From positions 124,001-188,000 of the forward strand of contig JAIWND010000019.1 of NCBI GenBank assembly GCA_025330725.1: a stretch of 64,000 nt of DNA, in the 5' to 3' direction. Position 1 is the stretch's first letter, and every line of letters starts with the position of its first letter. Source of the stretch: Chlamydoabsidia padenii (Eukaryota > Mucoromycota > Mucoromycetes > Mucorales > Cunninghamellaceae). The notes beneath the pieces were generated by a model that did no database searches, was not told where the DNA came from, and worked only from the letters and a program-made list of their open reading frames with translations. The position numbers and the translations under genes are program-made. Positions 48,610 to 60,289 of the stretch are shown here, piece by piece.

Positions 48610-49843
48610 TTAAGATTGATTCACACGAGAATAAGTAAACACGCCAATTATTACCACGCCCAAGAATGCAATTGCTGCAGGTAATAACAAGTCTTGATGT
48701 TGAGGAGCACCATTCTTCTTTTTCTTTTTGAGAAAGACCGTTTGTTCATCATCTTCGCTATCAGTCAAGTTTTCCAATGGTTCTTTTCGTCTGGGTCGAT
48801 CTACTGTTGTCGGTGAGGAAGGAGCCACATCCACTTTCAAAGTAGGGACATTGGCCATCACAGTGGGAGAGTTGATCAAAGAGGCAGTCGTTTGTGGTGG
48901 AGCGGCAGTATCGTGTACGAATAACTTGACCCGAGTTTGATCCAATTTTTGCGCCATCATCACCGCATCTTCCACATCTGCATCCGATGATATTAAAACC
49001 AGATCGTTTTCGTCGTCCATATAAGAGATCGATAACCATTCAGCTGCTTCGTCCAGACGATCCACAGTATTGCTGCCAGTCGTTGAAGAGGACGGTGAGT
49101 TGGTGGCTGCAAATTGGACATGTTCACCCAATACTTTTTGTCGCACACTATCCAAAAGATGAGCGTAACTGTTGGATTTCATCATGAATCGATGTGTTTT
49201 TCCACCAAGAGAAGTGAATTTGAAGGTGAACGAGTTGGTGTTACTGTTATTGTTGTTCTTGGTGGTGGATGAGGAGACCCGGTAGGATGATACAGTGCTA
49301 GTTTCATCATTATTCATCACCATGCTTGCTGATTCATGAGGTTGGATTTCGGAGAAGCCTTGTAGTTGGGATAGTGATGTCGATGGTTCCGGGCTGATGA
49401 CTTGATCCACATGAGAAGACGAGTGACGATTGCCTGATAAATGATGAGATCCGTTGGGGTCAGAAGATACTTGTGATTCACTTTCGACACCACCAAAACT
49501 GTCCCAGAATCTGGACCACATTGGACCTAGGCATAAAAAAAAAAAAAAAAAAAAAAAAGAAAGGATTAGTTAAAACATGGGGCATTCATCATTATGTGTG
49601 TCACAATAACAACTTACCTTCTCCGTCATTGCCTTGAATACTGTTCATCTATTTATTTTTTTTTTAAAAAAAAAAAAAGACATGCAATTTAGATATTTCA
49701 TCCAAGTCTTGTTGATCTTCCATTCCTAGTCTGTCTTTACCTGTTCCAAAGTAGCATAAGTCAGTTTCAAAACATCCACAATACCAACCACACGCCCATC
49801 TTCTAAAATCGGGAGATTTAAATAATGGCCATCTTAATTTCCA

Positions 49844-49888
<45 letters not shown>

Positions 49889-51408
49889 GGGTTAAATTTT
49901 GTGTGTGTGTGCGTGTGTGTTTACTTACCATTCATGCGTTTCAAAGCTTCCAAGACAGTGGTAGTAGGCTCTGCACAATCAGGTTCAGGGGTCATCACAC
50001 GAACCACGGAGCAGTTTTCAGGGTTTAAACCAGCAGCAATAACACGAAGGACCTAAACAAAACAAAAGGCAAGTTAGTGGAAGAATCAGTATCATCAATC
50101 TATTTAGTTTCTACTTACAATATCTTTGCTAGAATGAAGAATAACAAATGATCAAAAAGCCATCAAGTTAATATCATCGTTATACCTACCATTACTGTAC
50201 TTACCTAGTAAAGATACCTGCCAGACGATGATGCTTCATGACCAAGACCGCAGTTGTATGATATTCCTTCATCATCTTGGCGATTTCACGTACATTGACC
50301 TTATAGTTGACTTCCACCGCACCTTGATCCATCACCGTTGTCAAATCAGGGCAAGACATACGATCCCGCAAGACTTCCATGTATTCCACCAGTTGCACAG
50401 GATTACCTGACCATTCACGTTCCACGCCTTCTAGAGCATCGTATAGTTTGCGAGACGACCCATAGGCACGTTCCATCTTGTCTAGTGCTTCGTAAAGGCA
50501 TTTCGTGATATCCAAGAGACCAAAGATGTCACCTTCGTCGTTACATACAGGCTATCAATCAATCAAACAAACAAAAAAAAAAAAAAAAAAAAAAAAAAAG
50601 AGTGAGTAGGAAGAGAAACACACGTACACAACTCTCCTCTACTATCCACTTACCAAATGACGGAAGCCTCTTGAGACCATGAGGTTAAGAGCATCTTGAG
50701 CACTGGTTGAGGCGGTCACACACATAGGATTAGGTGTCATAATATCGGCGACAGGTGTAGCTCTATAAAAATAAAAATAAATAAAAGTCCATTTAGCATG
50801 ATATCAAACCAGTGAGTACAAGTGTTTTTTCTTCTTCTTCTTTACCTAGCATCCATATCATCAACCGCAACTACACGGTATGCAATATCTTTGGCCTAAA
50901 ATCAAATTAATACCATGAGTATGTGGTCAGTCACCAGAGTAAACAAATAGTCAAACATAAAGTTGTCTTTCTTACCGTGAAGATCCCACTAAGATGATCA
51001 TCGTCATCTACCACCAAGACACAATCGCTTCGTTTGGCTGCCATTAATTGAGACGCTTCGATCACCAGCATACTTTCCTTGACAGTCAGAGCTTGAGCGG
51101 GACGAAGAGCAGACACTGTTCCTGCGACCTTGCGGTATTGTTGTTGTCGTTGTACTGGTGTTGTTCGTTTCTTGGATAGTTCTCTTTCAAACTTTAGTCG
51201 AATGGCCTACATGATAAAATGTATAAAGTAGGTAGAGTGAGTGATGAAGCAGAGATAATCCTCCTAGACTAGGTAATTAGTCTAATTATTAGCATGGTTC
51301 TTTCTTTTCACGATACATTACCTCGTCACGTTTGCTTTGCCTTTGTCTTCCTGTATTGGTATCCGCTTCGCTACGACTTGGTGCTTGTAAGTGAGACCGT
51401 TTCGACAT
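48610..51408 (-). CDS. CBS-domain / PB1-domain membrane-anchored protein (Mug70-like)
   Basis: About ten exons from ATG 51408. After a basic N-terminus there are two pairs of CBS motifs (SDCVLVVDDDDHLSGIFT, VADIMTPNPMCVTAST, then AVLVMKHHRLAGIFT, RVMTPEPDCAEPT and LPILEDGRVVGIVDV). A PB1 domain follows (FTFKFTSLGGKTHRFMM to VKLFVHD), then a Ser/Pro-rich linker, a KKKKK patch and a C-terminal hydrophobic anchor (LLLPAAIAFLGVVIIGVF). This layout matches the fungal CBS-PB1 family that includes S. pombe Mug70. CBS pairs usually sense adenosine nucleotides; PB1 mediates pairing. Exact role unknown. One intron carries a 38-base A-run (49847-49884, + strand). Confidence 0.85.
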
Positions 51409-51780
51409 TGTATATATAAAGTACAAAGAAGAAAGAAAAGGTGGGAAATAAAATTTTACTGGTTATAAGTAGAAATTCAACTCCGCCGTATATTTTTTTT
51501 TTTCCAACTTGTACTCGTACAATGTGGGGAGCAACAAAGATACTAAAAAAAAAAAAAAAGTGGCATGATATGATCAAGTAAAATATGTTTTATGATCTAT
51601 AGCCTGATGAAAACAATGTATATTAAAACACAAGTTTCTTATAAGAACAAAAACTCAATATGAACCCAGAAAACTGAATCTGTCCTGACAAAGGAATGAA
51701 GCGGGGGTTTAAACATGGGGACGAGGGTCAAAAAGACCAAACCAAAAAAAACTTTCTCTTCTTCCTTTACTTTATTAACC
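51409..51780. other. Divergent promoter, CBS/PB1 gene and SDH5
   Basis: Promoter words lie on each side: AATTCAACTCCGCC (51474-51487, inverted) and GCGGGGGTTTAAAC (51701-51714). No gene seen. An in-frame upstream ATG at 51715 would lengthen SDH5 by 22 residues but starts inside the promoter word. Confidence 0.5.
51701..51714 (+). promoter_or_regulatory. Promoter word before SDH5
   Basis: GCGGGGGTTTAAAC, 67 bases before the SDH5 ATG at 51781, followed by a T/C-rich leader. Confidence 0.45.
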
Positions 51781-52278
51781 ATGTTACCCGCCATTAGTCG
51801 ACGCACAGCCCTCTACTCCTTCAAAAGATCCTTTAGCACCAGTACACTTTTATGGACCGATAAGAACAACAAGAAACCTGTGCACAAATACCAAGATCCC
51901 TTCCCAGATCTTGCCATTCGTCATTCACCCGACATGGATGTCGATACACCTTATGCCAATCTTGAACCCATTCCTCGTCCTAATGAGTCCGAAGAAAAGA
52001 AACGTGCTCGCCTGGTCTATCAATCTCGGAAACGTGGCATCTTGGAAACCGATCTCTTACTATCCACCTTTGCTCAACAACATTTGGGAACGTTTACCCT
52101 GGACCAACTAGAAGAATACGACCGCTTGTTGGATGAACCTGACTGGGATATCTTTTACTGGGCTACTTTCAAGAAACCTCATCCTGAAAGATGGCAAAAC
52201 AGTAAAGTGTTGGAAATGATCTGTCAACACTCGAAGAACAAGAACAAGAAGGTCTTACGGATGCCTGATTTAGATTGA
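51781..52278 (+). CDS. SDH5: Succinate dehydrogenase assembly factor 2 (Sdh5/SDHAF2)
   Basis: Single exon, 165 residues. The N-terminus is a mitochondrial presequence type (Arg/Ser-rich, no acids up to about residue 26: [14 protein letters not shown]). The family core [19 protein letters not shown] and [21 protein letters not shown] is intact. The protein promotes FAD attachment to Sdh1 in the mitochondrial matrix. I chose the second in-frame ATG because it begins a good targeting peptide and the first lies in the promoter word. Confidence 0.94.
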   Translation: MLPAISRRTALYSFKRSFSTSTLLWTDKNNKKPVHKYQDPFPDLAIRHSPDMDVDTPYANLEPIPRPNESEEKKRARLVYQSRKRGILETDLLLSTFAQQHLGTFTLDQLEEYDRLLDEPDWDIFYWATFKKPHPERWQNSKVLEMICQHSKNKNKKVLRMPDLD

Positions 52279-52889
52279 AACCAAGGTACCTAGATTAGAT
52301 TAGTATAGTTTATATCATCAATAAAGATTTATCATCATGTTTTTACTTGTTGATGTATGTTATAAGGAGGGGAATAGTGTATAATAAAGTAATGTCATAG
52401 TAAAAACAGAAGATTTACATGATCAAAAAGCATACTTGTCAGTCCATCATAAAGGCAACCTGACACTGCTGTACTAATTTAGGTATGTATGATATAGTGA
52501 TCCATTGTTATCAAGAAGGAGAGTCAGTTTGGAATAAAGTTAATTTTATTGGTTAAAGTTATATGAAGGTAATAGAGATATATAAAAAATAAAATAAAAA
52601 ATAAAAATAAAGGAAAGAGAGGAGTGAGGGAGAGGCAGATAATGGTAATAGTACTAGATTATAAAATAAAAAGGGCACGAGAGAGTATACTAAGTAAAAG
52701 GTAAGATAAAAAAAAAAAAAAAAGAATCATAAAGCATCATACAGAATGAAATGGTCAACAAAAGAAGGAGGGGAAGCTACATGACGAGATTAATAATAAT
52801 AGTAAAAGAAAAAAAAAAAAAAAAAGTAATAGCAGTAGTAAAAAAAAAGGGGGGGGAAGGGAAACACCACCACCATTGACAAGTAAAAT
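52279..52889. other. Convergent 3' region
   Basis: AT-rich flank with AATAAAG near 52321, several A-runs and a G-run near 52850. No gene seen. Confidence 0.6.
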
Positions 52890-53674
<785 letters not shown>

Positions 53675-54356
53675 TTTGCTGTTGTTGATAAAGAAATTAA
53701 AAGGAGAATGAGAGGAGAAAGAGAGGATGTACAAGTAGTAAAAGTGATGAGTAAGTGAGTGTTGAAGGAGTGGAAAGATGGAAACAGCAATACAAAAGAG
53801 ACAAAATAGATCAATTGATAAAGATGTGTTCCAAGAGTTGAATGAATTAAAGTTCCAAACTGTTTTGGAAAAGAAGAGAGAAGAGAGAAAGAGAAAGAGA
53901 AAGAAAAAACAAGAAGGGAAAAGAAAAAGGGAGTTCAACTCGCGATCAAGTAAAAATTAATCAGCGGGATTTAAATTTTATTGAGGAGGCAGATCCATGG
54001 TCTAAATTTGGAATACACAGACAATGACAGGAACCTATACTATATTCACTACCGATCGGCTAAAGGATCAAGAGGACGAAGACATCCTGCATTCCCCTTC
54101 TTTCCATCCTACTAATGCACCCTTAAAACATTTAAACACCGCCATTTCCGTACCTGCTTTATTTAATGATGAGGAGATAAAAAAAAGTAGTTTATTGATG
54201 TAATAATGTCATAAAAGAATAAAACAGCAAAGGGGATAAAAATATAATGAGGAGGGATAAAGCTAACCTATAGAATACATATTAAAAAAAAAAAAAAAAA
54301 AAAAGTACCAATTAGATAGACTAAGGTTAAACGATGTACCATAAATAGGTTTGATA
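53675..54356. other. Intergenic: ARF6 promoter and 3' flank of the Zn2Cys6 gene
   Basis: Contains promoter words AGCGGGATTTAAATTT (53963-53978) and ATTTAAACACCGCC (54130-54143), and an A-run at 54283-54304. The GA/AAG-rich stretch 53870-53935 is the reverse complement of a pyrimidine-rich leader. No gene seen. Confidence 0.55.
53963..53978 (+). promoter_or_regulatory. Promoter word upstream of ARF6
   Basis: AGCGGGATTTAAATTT, about 290 bases before the ARF6 ATG, close to the start of a long pyrimidine-rich leader (minus strand). Confidence 0.45.
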
Positions 54357-55432
54357 CTAATCAGTAGTGGCAGTAGTAGCAGGTCGATCTTCGTTCAAAG
54401 CCGCCGAGCATAATTGAGTGAGTCGAGAAGAAGAATCATCCGTTTCATTGGGACCAGGAGATGATGTGCTGTTGGAAGAAGATGAGCTACTGGGGACAGG
54501 TGTCATGGGTTGTGGCTTTGCTTGATCTTTGTTAGTGTCAGTTTCAGGATGAGGACTGGATCGTTGAGATGTCGATTCTTGATGACCATCTCCAGGTTTG
54601 TTGTTGGTTGTAGAAGGTGGAGGTGGTGGAGGCACATTATATGGATGAGCCATCATGTGAGGAGGATAAGGATAAGGATGTTGTTGTTGTTGTTGTTGAT
54701 CACCTTCCCCTTGTTGTTGTCCAGGTGGCATCATGACAGGATAAGGATACATTGGATGACTTAACATATAAGTACTGTTAGCTGGGATTTTGTGAGCACC
54801 ATAGTAAGCATGATTGTAAGGACCAAAGTGATATTGATTCATGTTAGGAGGATAGCCAGGGTATCCATAAGCAATAGGTCCACCACCAGGTCCTGTAACA
54901 TGCCCATACATTGCGGCTTGTTGATCAGCTGCAGAGACAGAACCAGTTTCAGAATCAGATGATTTGGAGGATTTGGTGCCTGTTTTCCTTTCTTCTTCAT
55001 CATCATTATCTAAAATAGATAAACAGGTTAGTTAGTATTTACTTTTATATATAAATTCATTTGTCAAAGATTACCTTGTCGTCCCTTTCTTTTGTATGGA
55101 CCACGCTTAATACCTTTCACCCGTTCCTTTCTGACTGAGCTGACACAAGTATCGGCAATTCCAGATCTGACACATCGAGGACAAGGTCGGACATCTTCAC
55201 ATTTCTTGCATGCTTTTTGACAATTCGCTAATAAAATAAAATAGAATGAGTTGGTTACTCACTTTTTACTCTATTTTCATACCCATATATAACACTTACT
55301 ACATGCATTCTTGACCTGTTTCCTTTTGGGTTGGTCCCCCGCACCAGTCATACTCGCCATATTGATTTGATGATTTTGAGTTGCTTGTTGTTGTTCTTGT
55401 TGTTGCTGCTGAATAATTTTGGTAGAATCCAT
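54357..55432 (-). CDS. Zn2Cys6 fungal transcription factor
   Basis: Three exons from ATG 55432 to TAG-type stop at 54357. A Gln-rich N-terminus precedes the binuclear zinc cluster ACTNCQKACKKCEDVRPCPR, then CVRSGIADTC, with six spaced cysteines plus one extra Cys in the first loop. A basic segment follows (VRKERVKGIKRGPYKRKGRQ). The C-terminal two thirds is rich in Pro, Tyr, Gln and Ser. The variant with KACKKC and RGPYKRK is seen in a subgroup of early-diverging and basidiomycete regulators. No fungal-specific TF middle-homology domain is visible. Target genes unknown. Confidence 0.85.
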
Positions 55433-56386
55433 CTTCGTTATTGGTATATTGATTAGGTGCTTACTAATGAAAATAAAATAAAGAGAGAGTTAGTTATACT
55501 GATTGTATAAAATGTGGGGAATAGGGGCGGAGTGAGAAAAAAGAAAAGAATAGAAGAGTGGCTAGAGTAAACAAGACAAGTAGTCAAGTTATCATATCCA
55601 TTCAGTCAACATCTTTATCAAAGTTGTAAATATAAAAAGAAGCAACAAGTGTGTATAAAGGTAAAGTAGGTGGGAAAGAGAAAGGGAGGGTGACGTCGAG
55701 TAAAAAATACAACGAGGTTGGCAAAAAAAAATAAAAATAAAAATAAAAAAAAAGTACAAGGTTTATCAAGATAAACAATAGTGTAAGTGATAAGAATAAA
55801 GAAGAATGATGAAGGTATAAAAGTAACGATGGTGACAATAAAAAGTAAAGAGAGATACAGAGAAGGATGAAGGAACCTTTTTGCAAAAGAGGTTCCTGTG
55901 TGGGGGGAGAGGGGCGGTGTTAAAAACTGAGAATAAGGAATAGTGGTATAATTGGGAGGAGTGGGAAAATACATGTGTAGATGGGAAGTTGTCGGTAAAT
56001 TAACTACCAGTAACCCACCCATCTAACAATTAAAAGTATGGTGCTATTATAAAAGAGAGGAGAGTTGACTTACCTTTGTAATCCAGAGATGAAGTGGGAT
56101 AAGTAAAGTAGAGTGGAAAGGGAAAAGAAAAAATTAGAAAAAGAGAAAGAAGATTCATATGGCGCGCGCCAACAGCCAATCAAATGGCGGGGATTAAAAT
56201 GTTTGGCCCTACAGAGTGAGACAGTTACATGTTAAAAAAAAAAAAGTTTAGTTTATTATATCATTGAGGAATGATGAAAGTAAAAATCAACAGGGGGATA
56301 TATACAAAGTGACTAAAGAAGCATATACAGAATAATAGCGATGTTAAAAATAAAAAAGAGCGAGGGGGGGGGAGTATAACTATCTA
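55433..56386. other. Probable long 5' leader with intron, and ATG1 3' flank
   Basis: No ORF is credible. On the minus strand a GTAAGT donor near 56074 and an acceptor TTTCATTAG near 55466 suggest a roughly 600-base intron in the leader of the Zn2Cys6 gene. The word GGCGGGGATTAAAA (56186-56199) and a CCAAT box (near 56175) would then be its promoter. Confidence 0.45.
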
Positions 56387-59356
56387 TCATCGATCACCAA
56401 CCAAAGGAGTGTGATCTGAGCCATGATTCATGTGAGTAGTGGTAGTAGAGGATCCTTGTGGTTCTTGTTGATTCATTATCTTCTTTCTTAAGATATATAA
56501 ACGTTGTTGGATTGAGTCAATAACTATGTTTATACAGATCCAAAGCAAGAAGAAACAGTTAGTACATTCTTGTAATACCATCATCGTCAATAGCCACTTA
56601 CATTTGTTGATGATTTTTCGATCGTCTTCTTCAATTGCAACATCCTTGTCTTCCCCTACTTCCATGATAGCTTCAAGCATCCAAATAGCTGTCTGGTAGT
56701 CTTGTTCACACTATGTAATAAAAAGACAGGCAAAGAGTTAGGACGTTCATTATCATTCATTCTCTGGCATACCTCTGCAAGGTTTTCACCCACTAGTTCA
56801 TTTACTGCAGCTGCTCGACTCTATATATATAAAAATAAATAAAAGGAGAGATAGTGAGTATATTATCAATCATTTGATTCGGTTGTTTATACTTACCATT
56901 TCAAGTGCTTTGTCATAGAGTAGTTTCTCCACACATGTATTGTTACCACCCGAGGAATCGTCATTTGTTTCGCATCTTGACTTTTCAAAGGAGGCACGAT
57001 CCAGACAATCGTTGAATCTTTCCCGCATCCACTGCACTGCATCATTCAAACGTATTGCCGAGTATTGAGAGGGTTGAGAATCAACAGACTTTTGCCGGTG
57101 CCAATACGTTCTTGCCATTTCAAATCCAAGGTCCAGCAAGGCAAGACTTTTAAGATGCAATGCCAAAGCTTCAGCCGCCAATGTGGTTTCACTAGCTACA
57201 CCTATGCCTTTATGACCGTTGATCAAATGTTCGTATTTGGTATCTGCAAACCTTGCCACTGTATGGCCCATACAAGCCATCTTTTCAATCATATCTATTG
57301 TTGTGCCATCGTCATTATCGGTGTCGGTCGCCTGTATGTCTTGTTTGCCAGTCTTCATCATCAGTGTTAAAAAGCCTCGAGGAGTCCCCGCCATGGTTCT
57401 TTGTGGACGGTGGTAATCAGGTGGTGATTTTCCAGTGCCAAAAAGCCGTTCACCTGCCATTGATATAGCTTTTACAAGAGCAGACCCTGCCGTCACGCCG
57501 CCCGAGCTAATCCTTCTTTCACGAGACATAACAAAAGGTGGTGTGTTGGGAGAGGTTGATGATGTCGTTGCTGTTGATAAGGAGGATGACGATGATTTTC
57601 TTCTTGGGATAGCCACTTGTCCAATTACATTTCCCCCTTGAATGGAATACCGGTCGCCGTCATTGTTGTGTGGTGAAGCATTCATTTCTAGTTTGTCGAC
57701 AAAAGGTAAAGGTATCAATTATCAGAGTAGATATCATTTTATGTTTCTTTTTATGTCTTACCATCAGCAAATTGGTTAGCTTCAATGGTTCGTCGGTCCA
57801 CGAAGACGTATCCCTGCAAAATCTCTTCTTCACTCCACGGACTTGTTCTTTTGATCACCGCCATCCCTGATTCATGCAAGTCGTTGTTGAATTCCACGGT
57901 TTTCGCAGACCGGCCACGTGAATTAATCGGAGACGGATTGCTATCTCTGCTAAATATAAAATAAGGAGAGAGAAAGGTGAGTAAACATGTATTACTCCGT
58001 TTTTTTTTTTTTTCTTTTTTTTTTTTTTTTTCCCTTCTCAATTTGGGCTTTTCTTTGTAAGTATTATTACCTGTGGTATCTGGAATATGTTTGTCTAACT
58101 GGTGATGATGATAATGCTGTCGACATTCTATGATGACCCTGATAAGGTGATGTTGTTGTTGTTGTTGTTGTTGTTTGGGCAAATGGTGGAAGGTCGGATT
58201 GTTCGTCTTGTCGTTTGATGATAGATCGAGGTGGAGTATGTGTTGTAGCATTTGTTGGATGAGATGAAGATGAAGTGGATGATATCGAGGTACGGGTAAC
58301 GTTGGATGTGGTGGAATGTGAAGGTATCGGTAAAGGATTTGTAGATCGTAGGATAGCTGGATGGACAAAGAATTCTTCAAAAGGGATGCGTTCCACCGGA
58401 TCTTTCTTGAGAAGTTTTCGCACCAAATCCTTGAGATCATCACCCATCATAGAAGGTATATCAGGCACCTTTTCGTCAGCAAATTGGATCACATCGTTGT
58501 TTTCTTGAATCTTCTTGAGTAATTCTAGATGATTTTGAGCCCGAAAAGGAGGTCGACCAGTCATCATTTCATATAATACGGCACCCACACTCCATAAATC
58601 AGTCTTGGCATCGTACTTCTTGTATGATAAGATTTCAGGTCCCATGTATAAAGGAGATCCACATAATGTATCAGCAAGACTAGCATTCGGTAAGAATCGA
58701 GCAAACCCAAAATCTGCCACCTGTAAAGTTGGAAGTTCCGCCAATTGATGTTGTCGTGGTGATACTAACAATAAGTTCTAAAATGGACGAGCTATCAGAT
58801 AATGTCATTCCCCATTTTCATGAGTTAGTATTACCTGTGGTTTTATATCACGATGGACAAGGTTTTGTGAGCGTAAAAACCTTAAAGCCGATGCTAAACA
58901 AGTGGTTTCAAGAAGACAAGTTAAATAAAAGCATGTTGTATTATGTGATGGTCTTGATATTTTTACCTAGTTGTTGTAAAAAATGACGAACAGTGTTTTC
59001 TGGTAAACCACCAAGAGGACCCCTTGTTGCTTTTGCACTTCGTATTCGTTTGATATATTGAGAGAGGTCGCCCATTGTGCAGTAATCCATGACAAGGTGT
59101 ATGTGGGTATCGGTTTTCTAAAAGGGATAAAAAGAAAGAAAAAAAGTTAGTCAAGTATAATCAAGTTTTGCTGCCAAATGGACCTTACATGACATTCAGA
59201 TAGTCCAACAATGTGGTCATGACGTATTGCCTTGAGGATAGATATTTCGGATTCCAAGTTTTCCGATAGCTTCTTTGTTAGTTTCGAGCGCAGTACAGAT
59301 TTGATGGCTACCAATTGACCAGTAATCTAAACAAGGTAGATAGTCATGTTAGTATC

Positions 59357-59387
<31 letters not shown>

Positions 59388-59600
59388 AGTAGAGCTAATA
59401 AAGTGTTATAAGATTGTTTCCATTACCTTGTGTTTTGCTTTGTAAACAGTTGCAAAAGATCCTTGGCCTATTTTCTCACAGATAAGGTAGTTACCTACGG
59501 AGGAGGTAGTGTTGTCGAGAGTTGGTGTCAAAGATGGTGTAGTTGGTTGTTTAGGCGACTTGTAAGAATGAGGTGGTGAAATGTGTTCATGTATCGACAT
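56387..59600 (-). CDS. ATG1: Autophagy-initiating serine/threonine kinase Atg1
   Basis: About ten exons from ATG 59600 to TGA 56387-56389. Kinase motifs: glycine loop [26 protein letters not shown] with the ATP Lys, HRD as [13 protein letters not shown] (split by introns), [31 protein letters not shown] and [19 protein letters not shown]. The sequence around DFG is characteristic of Atg1/ULK. A Ser/Thr-rich linker and a C-terminal helical region ([20 protein letters not shown], later [15 protein letters not shown]) match the Atg13-binding domain. It starts autophagosome formation with Atg13. An in-frame ATG at 59705 would add 35 mostly hydrophobic residues; I prefer 59600. Confidence 0.92.
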
Positions 59601-60289
59601 TGATATAGAAATCAATAAGTTGTATGGAAAAGGTAAAACGGTAGAGTGAAGGTAAAAAGATAATGCAGAAGAATAAAAAGAGATAAAATAATGGCGGTGG
59701 GCCATTTTATTTACCGTGTGACTTTAGCTCGAATTTGATTGGCTACCGGAGTTCAGTGTGATCAACTCACCCACTCACTCTTTTCATCATGTGTGAAGGC
59801 AAAGCAATGGCCCATGATATATCACTAATGATTGGTTGTATTTTAATCATCAACATGAATGATGATGATTATTAAATATCTCTCGGGATTTGAATGAGTA
59901 ATAAATACTGGTATTGACATTATGTTAAAGTTGCTAGCTCCTTCCACGGCTAAAAGTCTCCTGTCAGTGTTTTTTTTTTTTTTTAACGCAAGACGCTGTA
60001 GTGACAACGTCACACTTATTCAAGGTACATAGTTTTGAACTACATGGCTTGATCAGTATGTGGGTCTTCCAGTGAAAGGGGTGGGGCGGGATTTCAAAAA
60101 GTTTATAAATAATGCCAGGTTTCTTTTTTTGAAATCCCGCATTTTCTCTCTTCTCTTTCTCTTCTCTTCACTTTTTTTTACTCCTCATTCATTCAAAGGT
60201 GATTAGATGGATAAAGAAAACTCAATACTCACAAGACTAACACAGACTTGTATTGTTTTGTAGAAACCGAGCACAACAGTACAATCACC
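59601..60289. other. Divergent promoter, ATG1 / RRM protein
   Basis: Promoter words CGGGATTTGAA (59884-59894), GGGCGGGATTTCAAAAA (60084-60100) and, inverted, TTTGAAATCCCGC (60128-60140). On the RRM side the T/C-rich leader holds a likely 5'-UTR intron (donor CAAAG|GTGATT near 60198, acceptor TTTTGTAG at 60263). Confidence 0.55.
60084..60140. promoter_or_regulatory. Head-to-head pair of promoter words
   Basis: GGGCGGGATTTCAAAAA (60084-60100) and its inverse TTTGAAATCCCGC (60128-60140), 28 bases apart, before the RRM gene and within the ATG1 divergent promoter. Confidence 0.5.

Noticed and set aside
55602..56022. Overlapping hydrophobic ORFs on the minus strand
   Set aside because: Phe/Leu/Ser runs arise from T/C-rich leader sequence of the Zn2Cys6 gene; better explained as 5' UTR and intron.
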